Of a stretch of 64,000 bases of DNA, positions 7,821-16,454 are shown piece by piece. Under the pieces are notes generated by a model. It made no database searches. It was not told where the DNA came from and worked only from the letters and a program-made list of their open reading frames with translations. The position numbers were made by a program, and so were the translations under genes. Position 1 is the first letter of the stretch, and every line of letters begins with the position of its first letter. The stretch comes from Gemmatimonadota bacterium (lineage in GTDB: Bacteria > Gemmatimonadota > Gemmatimonadetes > Gemmatimonadales > GWC2-71-9), in assembly GCA_003169895.1 (NCBI GenBank), contig PNAE01000004.1:2604-66603 (forward strand). Direction: 5' to 3'.

Positions 7821-10800
7821 TTACTTCCCCTCGCCGGCCACCAATTCGGCCATCCGCCGCTTCACCGTCGCCACCGCCGGCTGCAAATCGGCGTCAGCGC
7901 CATTCCACAGGTCAACAAAGGCGCCGTAGTGCGCCAGCGCCTTGGTCTTGTCCTTCCGGGAGTCATACAACTCGCCGAGCCGCTTCTCCACGGCGGCGAG
8001 TGCCAGCGCGTCGGATGAGTTCGGGCCGATGCCTCGCTCGGCGGGCTTGGTCGCGAGATACCGCTCCAGATAAGCCATCGTGGAATCCGCCTGTCCGGCG
8101 CGGTCGAACGCGCGTGCCAGCGCAAACCAGACACAGGAAAGACACGGTACCGGTGCTCCGTCCACGCCGACGCTCGCCGCATGGAACTGACGCACCGCCT
8201 CGTCCGCCTTCCCCTCGGCGAGTGCGATTTCGCCGAGCAGCAAGGCGATGCCCGGGCGTGCATCGGGTGCCTTGGCATACACGTCGCTCGACTGGTAGGC
8301 GGCCAGCAGGGAACGCGCCCGATCGGGCTTGCCAGCACGCGCATAGAGCTCGATCACGTCCGCGTACGGCCGGTCGCTGGGCGAGGCCGCCGCCCATTCG
8401 CGGCTGTTCACGATGGCCTCGAGCCGTTGCACGCCCTCCGTGTTCCGACCGCGGAAGAGAATCTCGTGTCTCGCCCGCCAGACGTCGAAGAACGGGGCGA
8501 AATCGCCGGAGGCCTGCAGAACACGGAGCGCGCTGTCGGCAGTAGAGGCTCGGGCCAATCGCCCGTTCAGCGTGGACTGGCCTCGCAGGACCATGAGGCC
8601 GGCCTGGCGAATCGACGTGCGGGGGGACTCGCTCATGCGTTCGGCGAGCAGTGCCACCGAATCGTGCTGACCGCGCGCGGCCAGGAGGTTGGCATGCGCG
8701 GCGTAGATCATCAGGGATGATCCCGCATCGGGGGTCACCTTCAGCGTCGAATCGAGCAGGGCCTTCGCGGCGTCGACCTGGCCGTTCCTGGCCAGCTCGA
8801 GAATCACCCGTGCGGCGGTCGTCGGGTCGGGGATGATCTCGCGTTGCCGCCGAAAATAGCGGATCGCGCTATCCACTTGATGGCGGTATTCGAACATCAG
8901 CCCGAGCTGATTGGTGGCCGTGGTATTGCCGCTGTCGGCCAGATAGGCGTTCTGGTACGCAGCAATCGCCTTCGCCTGGTCCGCCGACGCCGAACCGTTC
9001 TCATAGTAGTAGCCCAGGAGCAGGTACTTCTCACGGTCCGGCAGCCGGTCAGCATACATGGCGGCCTTGGCAATGGCCGAATCCTGCGACGCCACCGACG
9101 CCCGGGAATTGAAGAGCGCCACCGCCAGCTTGCGCCAGGCGAGGGCGAAAGTGGAGTCGAGCGCCACCGCCTCACGCGCCGAACGTATGGCACGTTCGTA
9201 GTCCTGGTCGATGTCATTGGCGACCACGGCATCGCTGTACTTGCGGAGCGCCTCGAGCGAGGAGGTCGTCGCGCGCTCGAGCGGGACCGATCGTTGCACC
9301 TGCTTGAGCGACTCACCCACCTTGCCGCGAAGCTTCCGGGTCAGTCCGTCCACCACATTGAGCAGGTCGCTCTGTCCCGCCGTGGCCTGGTACGACGCCA
9401 GCACGGCACCACCCTGTGACGAAACGAGTTCCAGGCTCACCGCGTAGCCGCTCCCGGCACGAGCAAGACGGCCACCAAGCACCGCCTTCGCATTGGTGCG
9501 CGCGGCCACCTGGAGCACCAGTGCCGGATCGTTGAGGCGAGTGTCCTTCGGCTTCTTCATCTGCTCGAGCGCGTCGGCGATGTCGGTCTGCGGCACGAGG
9601 TGTACCGCGCGCGACTGCGACATCGCAGCGCGCACCGCCTCGATCACGATCGGTGCCAGCGCCGAATCGTCGGGCGACGCCTTGAGGTCCGCGAGCACGA
9701 TGCGATCGTCGGCGCCCAGCTTGCCGGCCGCGACGAGCGAGCCCCACGGTCCGATGCCGAGTGCGCGGAATGTCATGAATGCGACCACGGCGACCACGAA
9801 CGCGCCCATCACGAGCATTCCACCACGCGTGGTACGTCGCCACGACATGTGCGGGCTCGCCTTGAGTGCGATCGTCGCGATCGTTCCCGATGGCAGCTTC
9901 GGCATCATCGACCCGCCCGGCGTGAGCGTCGGCGTTGCCGTCATCGCGCGCCGCGCCACGCGCTTCACGTACGCGGTGATCAGCAGTGCCGGGAGGCCGA
10001 GCAGCATCAGGGCGACTGCACCGGGGAACACCCAGTCGGGGAGCCCGATGCCAACCACCGCGGCTTTCGCCACGATCGCGACGGCCACGGTCGCCACGAC
10101 ATAGAGGCCGAGCACCTTCGGCAGCATCCCCGGTGCGCCCAGGGCCAGCGTCGGCGTCGACGTCGTGCTCAGGGTATCGAGCGCGCGGAGCACGTCGTTG
10201 GCCGACGCCGGACGATCCGCCGGATCCTTCCGGAGCAACTCCGTCACCAGCGCGGCGAGCGCCGGTGGGCAATCCGGGCGCAACATTCTCACCGGCGCCG
10301 CGGCTTCACTCAGGTGGGCGGCGAGCATCTTCTGCGCAGTACGATCTGCGAACGGCGCCTTGCCGGTCAGCAGCTCCTGCGCCATGCAGCCGAGTGCGTA
10401 GAGATCGACGCGGTGGTCGAGGTTTGGGTCGCCGGCGATCTGCTCCGGCGCCATGTAGGCGGGGGTGCCGATCGACGTGCCGATCGACGTGAGCGTCGCG
10501 CCCGCTCCGGCGGTGCGCGATGCGCTCAGCGCCTTCGCAATGCCGAAATCGGTGACGACCGCCGTGCCGCCGGAGAGAAGGACGTTGTCGGGCTTGATGT
10601 CGCGATGGACGACGTTGCGGGCGTGGGCGTAAGCCAGCGCCTTGGTGACGTCACGCAGGATCGCCACCACGTCCTGGATCGGCAGGCCGCTGCCGCCGAG
10701 CCGGGTGCGCAGCGATTCACCCTCGACAAACGGCATCGTGAAGTACGGCAATCCGTCAATGTCGCCAGCCGCCAGTACGGGAACGATGTTCGCCTGCTGG

Positions 10801-11006
10801 AGTGACGCAGCGAGGAGGATCTCGCGCTCGAAGCGCTCGGCGTTGAGTCCCTGGGCCAGTTCAGGGCTCAGGACCTTGACCACCACCTTGCGGGAAAGGC
10901 GCACTTCATTGGCGACGAAGACCCGCGACATGCCGCCGCCGCCAAGTTCGCGCTCAAGGATGAAGGCGTTACCAAGATGGGCTTGCAGCTGGGCGCGCAG
11001 GTCCAA
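7821..11006 (-). CDS. membrane Ser/Thr protein kinase with TPR-like extracytoplasmic domain
   Basis: The product is 1061 residues. Residues about 15-280 form a Hanks-type kinase: glycine loop ELGGGGMSRVF, VVVKVL lysine, catalytic HRDIKPDNVLL, DFGIAKAL and GTPAYMAPEQ. Three hydrophobic segments follow (about 300-350 and 400-415), then a domain resembling FlgO/TolB-like stress sensors (residues about 430-560), then TPR-like repeats to the C-terminus. Such kinase-TPR fusions are abundant in Gemmatimonadota and Acidobacteria. The start is TTG 11006 with GAGG six nt upstream; no ATG lies nearby in frame. A TAACTTTG promoter-like element is 44 nt upstream. Substrates are unknown. Confidence 0.9.
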   Translation of the reverse strand: MDLRAQLQAHLGNAFILERELGGGGMSRVFVANEVRLSRKVVVKVLSPELAQGLNAERFEREILLAASLQQANIVPVLAAGDIDGLPYFTMPFVEGESLRTRLGGSGLPIQDVVAILRDVTKALAYAHARNVVHRDIKPDNVLLSGGTAVVTDFGIAKALSASRTAGAGATLTSIGTSIGTPAYMAPEQIAGDPNLDHRVDLYALGCMAQELLTGKAPFADRTAQKMLAAHLSEAAAPVRMLRPDCPPALAALVTELLRKDPADRPASANDVLRALDTLSTTSTPTLALGAPGMLPKVLGLYVVATVAVAIVAKAAVVGIGLPDWVFPGAVALMLLGLPALLITAYVKRVARRAMTATPTLTPGGSMMPKLPSGTIATIALKASPHMSWRRTTRGGMLVMGAFVVAVVAFMTFRALGIGPWGSLVAAGKLGADDRIVLADLKASPDDSALAPIVIEAVRAAMSQSRAVHLVPQTDIADALEQMKKPKDTRLNDPALVLQVAARTNAKAVLGGRLARAGSGYAVSLELVSSQGGAVLASYQATAGQSDLLNVVDGLTRKLRGKVGESLKQVQRSVPLERATTSSLEALRKYSDAVVANDIDQDYERAIRSAREAVALDSTFALAWRKLAVALFNSRASVASQDSAIAKAAMYADRLPDREKYLLLGYYYENGSASADQAKAIAAYQNAYLADSGNTTATNQLGLMFEYRHQVDSAIRYFRRQREIIPDPTTAARVILELARNGQVDAAKALLDSTLKVTPDAGSSLMIYAAHANLLAARGQHDSVALLAERMSESPRTSIRQAGLMVLRGQSTLNGRLARASTADSALRVLQASGDFAPFFDVWRARHEILFRGRNTEGVQRLEAIVNSREWAAASPSDRPYADVIELYARAGKPDRARSLLAAYQSSDVYAKAPDARPGIALLLGEIALAEGKADEAVRQFHAASVGVDGAPVPCLSCVWFALARAFDRAGQADSTMAYLERYLATKPAERGIGPNSSDALALAAVEKRLGELYDSRKDKTKALAHYGAFVDLWNGADADLQPAVATVKRRMAELVAGEGK

Positions 11007-11049
11007 GAGCGTCCTCGGGCAGCAGGGCGGATATGAACGGAAATTTCCG

Positions 11050-11057
11050 CAAAGTTA
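11050..11057 (-). promoter_or_regulatory. TAnnTTTG promoter element of the kinase gene
   Basis: TAACTTTG followed by CGG, read on the minus strand, 44 nt before the kinase start. It matches the Bacteroidetes-type -7 consensus TAnnTTTG exactly. No TTG-type upstream box is obvious. Confidence 0.45.
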
Positions 11058-11058
11058 A

Positions 11059-11187
11059 GGTGAAGGCTGGGTGGGCGCCAGCATCGCGGCGAACTCCGAT
11101 GGCAGTTTCCTGGTGTATTACTCATTCAGCATCGACAACGGTGCAGGAGGTACGATCCGGGGCGAGGGCATCGGCACGTGGAAGTAG
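11059..11187 (+). pseudogene. possible remnant of a secreted-protein gene
   Basis: Forty-two plus-strand codons between two stops read as a protein-like C-terminus (about GWVGASIAANSDGSFLVYYS, ending GTWK). The alternating hydrophobic and Gly/Ser pattern resembles the end of a beta-rich secreted protein. There is no start and no upstream continuation, so if real it is a decayed fragment. The rest of the gap, 11188-11300, shows nothing. Confidence 0.2.
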
Positions 11188-11300
11188 GCTGTTCGCGGGA
11201 GCGGCGGGGATGGGAGGCGCTGTGACGTCGGCGGCGGCTTCCCATGGAAGCCGGGTTCCGTCCGGCTGAAGCTGATGTTCGCGCCATTCCCCCGAACGGG

Positions 11301-12059
11301 TTAGTGGGCGTTCTGGAACTGGTCGAGCATGGCGCGGTGATCGATGTATTCCTGCCGGTCGGTCTTCTTCACCTCGGCGTCGAAATGCGCGCGGAACGCG
11401 GCGCGCGACGATTGCGCCCGAGCGGAATCGCCCTGCGCCTTCGCGATGGTGGCGCGGAGGTAGAACCCGAAGAGATTGTCCGGTGACTCGCGCATGATGG
11501 TATCAGCGAGCGCCAGCGCCTCGGGGTACTCCGCGACGAGGTAATGCAGCCACGCCATGTGGAATCGCGTGTCAACATCCCGGTCGCCGGGCGGAAGATT
11601 CTGATAGGCGGCTGCCGCCATCGGCCAGAACGTGACCGTGGTGGCGCTGTCTCCCTGTTCAGCCGCGCGCGTCACGCGGTCGTTGAGCCGGTCGAACTGT
11701 TCCTTGAGCGTTAGCTGGGAGAGATCCGGCGGCGTGCCTGCTGCAAGTACGGTCTCGGGCGCTGAGGGCTTCCCACGGGCGCCAGCGGCATACACGACGG
11801 CGGCGATGGCGATCACCGTGACGATGCCGGTCAGCAGCCACGGCGCTCGCGTCGCAAGCAGCGCCGGCGGCGCAGCGGGATGCGTCTGCCGAGGGGCCGT
11901 TGACGCGCCGCATTGCGAACAGAATCTCGCGCCGGGCGAAAGCTGCGTGCCGCAGGCACCGCACGGCCGGTCGCCCAGCGGCAAGCCGCACTGCGAGCAG
12001 TACGGACCGTGCGCAGGCGCACCGCAGCGCGGACATGGCATCGATGGATTCGCCGTCAT
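11301..12059 (-). CDS. double zinc-ribbon membrane protein with TPR-like tail
   Basis: The product is 252 residues from ATG 12059 (GGAG six nt upstream). Residues 8-51 hold four Cys pairs, CPRCGAP, CSQCGLP, CGACGTQ and CSQCGAS, forming two zinc ribbons of the DZR type. One membrane segment follows (about 74-92), then a helical region with TPR character (about 115-250, NLPPGDRDVDTRFHMAWLHY). The topology places the ribbons in the cytoplasm and the helical part outside. A TATATTCG promoter-like element lies at 12105-12112. Function unknown; such proteins are common in the phylum. Confidence 0.75.
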   Translation of the reverse strand: MTANPSMPCPRCGAPAHGPYCSQCGLPLGDRPCGACGTQLSPGARFCSQCGASTAPRQTHPAAPPALLATRAPWLLTGIVTVIAIAAVVYAAGARGKPSAPETVLAAGTPPDLSQLTLKEQFDRLNDRVTRAAEQGDSATTVTFWPMAAAAYQNLPPGDRDVDTRFHMAWLHYLVAEYPEALALADTIMRESPDNLFGFYLRATIAKAQGDSARAQSSRAAFRAHFDAEVKKTDRQEYIDHRAMLDQFQNAH

Positions 12060-12104
12060 GCGGACTCCGACCTGATCGTGCGAGCCTCCGTGGCCCGACG
12101 CCGG

Positions 12105-12112
12105 CGAATATA
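12105..12112 (-). promoter_or_regulatory. TAnnTT-type element upstream of the zinc-ribbon gene
   Basis: TATATTCG on the minus strand, about 45 nt before ATG 12059. It fits the TAnnTT pattern seen at other operon starts in this window. Confidence 0.3.
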
Positions 12113-12193
12113 GCCACCGCGCCAGCACCCCATCGCCATCCGGGATCTCGAGCACGGCTCGCGCCAGCGAAACCATGCGCGACCCGGCGACGT

Positions 12194-12200
12194 TACTTTG
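12194..12200 (+). promoter_or_regulatory. TANNTT-type promoter element of the S41 gene
   Basis: TACTTTG followed by CAGG, 30 nt before the chosen ATG. It is similar to the -7 elements of prs and smc, but one base shorter than the full TAnnTTTG. Confidence 0.35.
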
Positions 12201-12230
12201 CAGGCGTAGTCCATAACTTCGAGGATGGTC

Positions 12231-13799
12231 ATGTCGAGACGCTTTCCCAGCTGGCGGCGATGGATACCAGTCGCCGTCGTAATCATCGCACTCCCCTTGG
12301 CTTTCGGCGCTTTCCGCCGCTCGCGCGGCCCATCGAGCGGCGCGACGGTCCTCGGGCAGGTGTTGCAAATCGTCACGCAGCGAGCCGTCGATTCCATCCC
12401 GGAGGACTCGATCTATATCCGGGCCGCTCGCGGCCTGGTCAATTCGATCGACGATCCGTATGCGTCGCTGTATAACCGGAAGGAAATCGACGACTTCATG
12501 CGGAACACCATCGGCAACACATACGGTGGCCTCGGCATGGGGATCAACCAGGAAGACTCCACCGTTGTCGTCAGCGACGTATTCCCTCAGTCTCCGGCCG
12601 AGCGGGGCGGCGTCGAGCGCGGCGACCTGATTCTGGCGATCGACAGCGTCCGCGCGATCGGCTGGGGGGCGGACAAGGTCTCCCAGCACCTCATCGGGCA
12701 GGTTGGCACGCCAGTGGTGGTGACCTTCGCCCGGGCGGGCATGACTGCCGCGATTACCACGAAGTTTACCCGCGCTACCGTGCACGCCGCAGCGGTCCCT
12801 TACACGCTGCTCCTCGACGACCACATCGGCTACATCCCCCTGCAGCGGTTCAACGGGACCGCCGGCAAGGAGATCGCCGACGCGGTCAAGGCGCTCGAGG
12901 CGCGCGGCGCCACCCGGTTCCTCGTCGACCTGCGCGGCAACGGCGGTGGGGACGTCGACCAGGCGGTCAAAGTCAGCAATGTGTTTCTCGCCCGCGGCAA
13001 GCCGGTGGCAACGCAGCGCGAGCGCAACGTACCGCCGAAGTTCTGGGTCGCCGCCGAAGACCCGATCGTGCCGACTGCGCCGGTCGCTGTCCTGGTCGAC
13101 GGCGGCACGGCCTCTGCCTCGGAGATTGTCGCCGGTGCGCTGCAGGATCACGATCGCGCATTGATCCTTGGCAGCACCACCTTCGGCAAGGGGCTGGTGC
13201 AGGGCGTGTACAACCTGGATGGCGGGTTCGCGCTCAAGATCACCACCGGCAAGTGGTACACACCGAGTGGACGCTCGATTCACCGCGATCGCAAGCTCGT
13301 CAATGGACGGCTCGTACTGGCCGACACTGGCCGCGACACGACCACGGCGCAGATCATGCATTCGGACGCCGGCCGCAGTTTGATCGCCCGGGGTGGGATC
13401 ACGCCCGACCTGACCATGCCAGCCGACACCCTTACGACACCGGAGCAGGCGCTCGTGCGAGTCGTGCTGCCGCGTGCCGCCGAATTCCGCGCGGCGATTT
13501 TCGACATCGCCCGCGCGCAACATGGCCGCGTCACCGCAGCCTTCGCCGTGACGCCCGAGATCCGCGCCCAGCTGCGTCAGCGCCTGGCGCAGGGCGGCAT
13601 CACATTCGAGGACACGGTATTCGAAGGGGGCTCGTCCTATGTCGATCGGCTCGTGACGCAAGAGACGCTCCGCATGGCGTTTGGTGACTCGACTGCGGTG
13701 CGCCGGACGTTCGCCAAGGATGCGGCGGTCCAGCGCGCGCTGAGCCTGCTGCGCAAGGCGGATACGCAGCCGGAACTGCTGAAGGAGATCGCGGGGTAG
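12231..13799 (+). CDS. S41-family C-terminal processing peptidase
   Basis: The product is 522 residues. It has an N-terminal membrane anchor (about 10-28), a dimerisation-type helix region with a YNRKEIDDFM segment, a PDZ domain (about 90-175, NTYGGLGMGI ... GGVERGDLIL), and the S41 core. The catalytic Ser lies in GGTASASEIVAGALQ and the catalytic Lys in FGKGLVQ. It probably cleaves C-termini of periplasmic proteins. ATG 12231 is preferred to ATG 12225 because GAGG then lies six nt upstream. A TACTTT promoter-like hexamer is at 12194. The last 75 bp are duplicated at 16284-16358. A paralogue lies at 33046-34647. Confidence 0.92.
   Translation: MSRRFPSWRRWIPVAVVIIALPLAFGAFRRSRGPSSGATVLGQVLQIVTQRAVDSIPEDSIYIRAARGLVNSIDDPYASLYNRKEIDDFMRNTIGNTYGGLGMGINQEDSTVVVSDVFPQSPAERGGVERGDLILAIDSVRAIGWGADKVSQHLIGQVGTPVVVTFARAGMTAAITTKFTRATVHAAAVPYTLLLDDHIGYIPLQRFNGTAGKEIADAVKALEARGATRFLVDLRGNGGGDVDQAVKVSNVFLARGKPVATQRERNVPPKFWVAAEDPIVPTAPVAVLVDGGTASASEIVAGALQDHDRALILGSTTFGKGLVQGVYNLDGGFALKITTGKWYTPSGRSIHRDRKLVNGRLVLADTGRDTTTAQIMHSDAGRSLIARGGITPDLTMPADTLTTPEQALVRVVLPRAAEFRAAIFDIARAQHGRVTAAFAVTPEIRAQLRQRLAQGGITFEDTVFEGGSSYVDRLVTQETLRMAFGDSTAVRRTFAKDAAVQRALSLLRKADTQPELLKEIAG
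13725..13799 (+). repeat. 75-bp repeat, copy 1 (3' end of the S41 gene)
   Basis: This is the source copy of the duplicated sequence. It encodes AVQRALSLLRKADTQPELLK and the last residues of the peptidase, and matches 16284-16358 in 70 of 75 positions. Confidence 0.85.
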
Positions 13800-13868
13800 C
13801 CCTAAACCCTTTCCCCGCGCTTGGCATCTGATCTGGTGTCACACACAGCGGTACCACTCCAGCTCCGG

Positions 13869-14417
13869 ATGCCTGCCGGTGAGACCCTGATCGACGCCAC
13901 GATAGCGGCGGCACAACGCGGCGACGAGGTGGCGTTCGCCTCCATTTATGATGCCCAGGCCGGGCGCGTGTTCGCGCTTTGCCTCCGCCTCAGCGCCGAT
14001 CGCGCCCAAGCGGAAGAACTGGTGCAGGATGTGTTCGTCCGGGTCTGGGAGCGGCTGGCGTCCTATCGCGGCGAGAGCGCCTTCGCGACGTGGCTCCACC
14101 GCGTGGCCGTGAACACCGTGCTGGAGCGGGCCCGGAGCGGCGGGCGCCGCCGGTTGCGAGTACAGATTGCTGCCGACTTTGCCAACATTGAAACCGTTCC
14201 TGATGGCGCCGTCGAGCGGGTCGACCTGCACCAGCAGATCGACCTCGAGACGGCGGTCGCGATGCTGCCCGCCGGCGCCCGCGCCGTCTTCACCCTCCAT
14301 GACGTCGAGGGGTATGGTCACGCAGAAATCGGCGTCCTCCTTGGCATCGCCGAGGGAACGTCGAAGGCCCATCTCTTTCGTGCGCGCCGCTTGTTGCGCC
14401 AGAGGCTCGAGCAATGA
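13869..14417 (+). CDS. ECF-type RNA polymerase sigma factor
   Basis: The product is about 182 residues. Sigma region 2 (residues about 8-85) has the usual pattern, ending in AEELVQDVFVRVWE and FATWLHRVAVN. Region 4 (about 120-180) carries the helix-turn-helix YGHAEIGVLLGIAEGTSKAH. The start is uncertain: ATG 13869, GTG 13836 and TTG 13821 are all in frame and none has a good ribosome site; I took the ATG because region 2 begins soon after. It overlaps the anti-sigma gene by ATGA, the classic coupling that matches sigma and anti-sigma amounts. Its target promoters are not visible. Confidence 0.88.
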   Translation: MPAGETLIDATIAAAQRGDEVAFASIYDAQAGRVFALCLRLSADRAQAEELVQDVFVRVWERLASYRGESAFATWLHRVAVNTVLERARSGGRRRLRVQIAADFANIETVPDGAVERVDLHQQIDLETAVAMLPAGARAVFTLHDVEGYGHAEIGVLLGIAEGTSKAHLFRARRLLRQRLEQ

Positions 14418-14923
14418 CCTGCGCTGAATTCGCCGAGCGTTTCGACGCCTGGCTCGCCGGCACACTCACGGATGCCGATGCCCGCGCGGTCGAACAGCAC
14501 GCTGCCGAGTGTGCCGCATGCGGCGCACGACTCAGCGCCGTGAGCCAGGTCGGGGCGATCTCACGCGAAATCCCGCCGCCACCGGCCCTGCGCGAGATCA
14601 CGCTGCGAGCCGTGGCCCAGCGCCGCGCGATCGCGCGGTGGCGTCGCATGGCCGCCGGAATCACCGCCGTCGCGGCGATCGCGCTGCTCTTCCTGATCAG
14701 CCGACCCACGAGTAAGCCGGCGAGCGACTTTCCGGGAACGAGTACCGAGCTGATCGCCATGGCGCACGCCCGTCCCGAGTTGGCCGACCTGGACGCGGCC
14801 GAGCGCGATGTGGAGCACGCCCTGCACGATCAACCCGCGGACAGCGCCCTCACTGGTGCACTGACGCGAATTCGCCGGCAGCGCGAAGCACTCCGACGGC
14901 TCGTGACCCAGGCGAAGTTGTGA
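14414..14923 (+). CDS. zinc-finger anti-sigma factor, membrane anchored
   Basis: The product is 169 residues. The N-terminal HAAECAACG motif, with an upstream Cys, matches the anti-sigma zinc finger (zf-HC2) that holds an ECF sigma factor. A membrane segment follows at about 78-94 (MAAGITAVAAIALLFLI), then a charged helical periplasmic part (ADLDAAERDVEHAL ... RIRRQREALRRL) that could sense envelope stress. Start and stop overlap the neighbours (ATGA upstream, TGATG downstream), so the cassette is one operon. Confidence 0.85.
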   Translation: MTCAEFAERFDAWLAGTLTDADARAVEQHAAECAACGARLSAVSQVGAISREIPPPPALREITLRAVAQRRAIARWRRMAAGITAVAAIALLFLISRPTSKPASDFPGTSTELIAMAHARPELADLDAAERDVEHALHDQPADSALTGALTRIRRQREALRRLVTQAKL

Positions 14924-15780
14924 TGCGCCGATTCGGCCCCGCCTTCCTCTTCCTCCTACCCATGCCACTCGCGGCGCAGCTCGCGTTGCCGCACACGTTT
15001 GCCGTGGCGAGCGATGTGTCGATGCGTATCTGGGTTCCAGCGGGGACGGTGCGCGTGGAGACGTGGGACCGCGATTCGATCCGCGTCACGGGAAGCCTTG
15101 GCCGCAATTCACACTTCTTCGGCGGCAGCGGGGGGCATGGCGCGAAGCTCGGCGTCGAGAACAACGACTCGACCGACATCGGGATGCCTCACGGGGACCT
15201 GGTCGTGACGGTGCCGCGCAAGGCACATGTCTGGATCAAGATGACCGACGGCGAGGTGATTGCCATGCACACCGCCGGTGAGCTGGATGTGATCACCGTG
15301 ACGGGCACGATCATCGCCCAGGACGCCGAAGGCGTGGTTTCCGTGGAAACGATCGACGCCGCGGTGACGCTCGCCGGGATCAACGGTGAGGTGCGCGCGC
15401 GCAGCGGCGGCGGCCGCCTTTCCCTCGCGCAGCTTCACGGGACGCTTACCGCTGCGACGGTGAGCGGTGCGATTGACCTCACTGGTACGGCGATGGCGGA
15501 CGCCCGCCTCGAGACGATCGGCGGTCCCATAGTCGTTCGGGGCACGGTAGCTCATGACGCGCTGCTCGATCTCGAAACCCACAACGGGCCGATCACCTTG
15601 TTCCTCGATCGCGCCGCATTGCCGGCATTGGCACTGTCGTCGCGCGCGGGAGTAGTCAAGAATCCGCTGGGCCCAGGGAACGTGAAGGCAGGGCGAATTG
15701 AGGCGCGATCATTCAAGGGGGACATCAACGTTGTCGCCGCGAGCGGCATCGAAGGGAAGAAGGCAACCACACCACCCTGA
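14923..15780 (+). CDS. secreted DUF4097-type beta-strand repeat protein
   Basis: The product is 285 residues from ATG 14923 (GTG 14920 is one codon upstream). A signal peptide (FGPAFLFLLPMPLAAQ) leads into a repetitive beta pattern, DGEVIAMHTAGELDVITVTG and TVSGAIDLTGTAMADARLET, typical of the DUF4097 putative adhesin fold. Such proteins often sit behind ECF sigma/anti-sigma pairs, as here, which suggests a role in the envelope response they control. No catalytic residues are expected. Confidence 0.75.
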   Translation: MRRFGPAFLFLLPMPLAAQLALPHTFAVASDVSMRIWVPAGTVRVETWDRDSIRVTGSLGRNSHFFGGSGGHGAKLGVENNDSTDIGMPHGDLVVTVPRKAHVWIKMTDGEVIAMHTAGELDVITVTGTIIAQDAEGVVSVETIDAAVTLAGINGEVRARSGGGRLSLAQLHGTLTAATVSGAIDLTGTAMADARLETIGGPIVVRGTVAHDALLDLETHNGPITLFLDRAALPALALSSRAGVVKNPLGPGNVKAGRIEARSFKGDINVVAASGIEGKKATTPP

Positions 15781-15795
15781 TCCGGAGTTGCTCCC

Positions 15796-16278
15796 ATGTT
15801 GATTCGCCTCGCCGTCGTCGCCTCCTGCACGGCGCTCTTGCTTGGCCCGCCGAATATCAAGGTTGAAGCGGTCACCAACCCAGCAACCGCCCCGGTCAAG
15901 GGCGCCGTGTTCATGATCACGGGCCGACACCATGTCAGCGCCGAGGCAATCACGGTCACCGGGCGCGCCGAAGGGATCGTGGCCGGAAAACGTCTCACAC
16001 GAAACCTTACGCTCACGCCGGCCGGGAGTGCGGGGGTCTACGGGGTCACCCGACAGTGGGACGCCGGGCAACCGTGGGTTCTCGTCTTCACCGTCACGGC
16101 CCTGGCGCATGGCTCGGACGGCGTTGCCGAGGCGGCCGTTCGTATCGCGGCCGACGGGCATGTGCAGGGAATCGACTATCCCATGGGAACGCTTGCCAGC
16201 GGATACCCGTGGCCGCGCCGGTTGGCCGAGAATGAGATCGATGCCGCGCTGACGGCGATGCTGGCGATGCGACAATAG
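15796..16278 (+). CDS. secreted protein of unknown function
   Basis: The product is 160 residues with a short N-terminal signal segment (MLIRLAVVASCTALLLG). The rest reads as an immunoglobulin-like beta domain (AVFMITGRHH ... GVYGVTRQW ... WVLVFTVTA). GGAG lies upstream of ATG 15796. It is the last gene of the sigma cassette, 15 nt after the DUF4097 gene. I do not recognise a named family. Confidence 0.6.
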   Translation: MLIRLAVVASCTALLLGPPNIKVEAVTNPATAPVKGAVFMITGRHHVSAEAITVTGRAEGIVAGKRLTRNLTLTPAGSAGVYGVTRQWDAGQPWVLVFTVTALAHGSDGVAEAAVRIAADGHVQGIDYPMGTLASGYPWPRRLAENEIDAALTAMLAMRQ

Positions 16279-16283
16279 TACTT

Positions 16284-16358
16284 GCGGTCCAGCGCGCGCT
16301 GAGCCTGCTGCGGAAGGCGGATACCCAGCCGGAACTGCTGAAGGAAATCGCCGGCTAG
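16284..16358 (+). pseudogene. 75-bp remnant of an S41 peptidase gene (repeat copy 2)
   Basis: It matches 13725-13799 in 70 of 75 positions and keeps the reading frame through the stop codon. All five differences are third-position and synonymous (Arg, Thr, Glu, Ala and Gly codons), so the encoded peptide is identical. No other part of the peptidase is present before it. It is best read as the orphaned 3' end of an S41 gene that formerly stood directly before the M14 gene. Confidence 0.8.
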
Positions 16359-16367
16359 CGCCCTCTT

Positions 16368-16374
16368 ACCTTGC
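16368..16374 (+). promoter_or_regulatory. possible TANNTT promoter element of the M14 gene
   Basis: TTACCTTGCA occurs about 80 nt before ATG 16455, just after the S41 remnant. It resembles the TTACTTTGCA element upstream of the intact S41 gene. The distance gives a long leader, so the assignment is weak. Confidence 0.25.
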
Positions 16375-16454
16375 ACCACCCACGACCTTATTGTTGCCGG
16401 TGACCCGACTGCCGGCAACTTTGGCGTTCCCAGTTGACCCATGATGGAGGCAGG

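Noticed and set aside
12060-13661. Very long minus-strand frame running from the zinc-ribbon gene through the S41 gene
   Set aside because: It is the complement of the plus-strand S41 peptidase, which has clear catalytic motifs. Only the last 252 codons (11301-12059) form a real gene.
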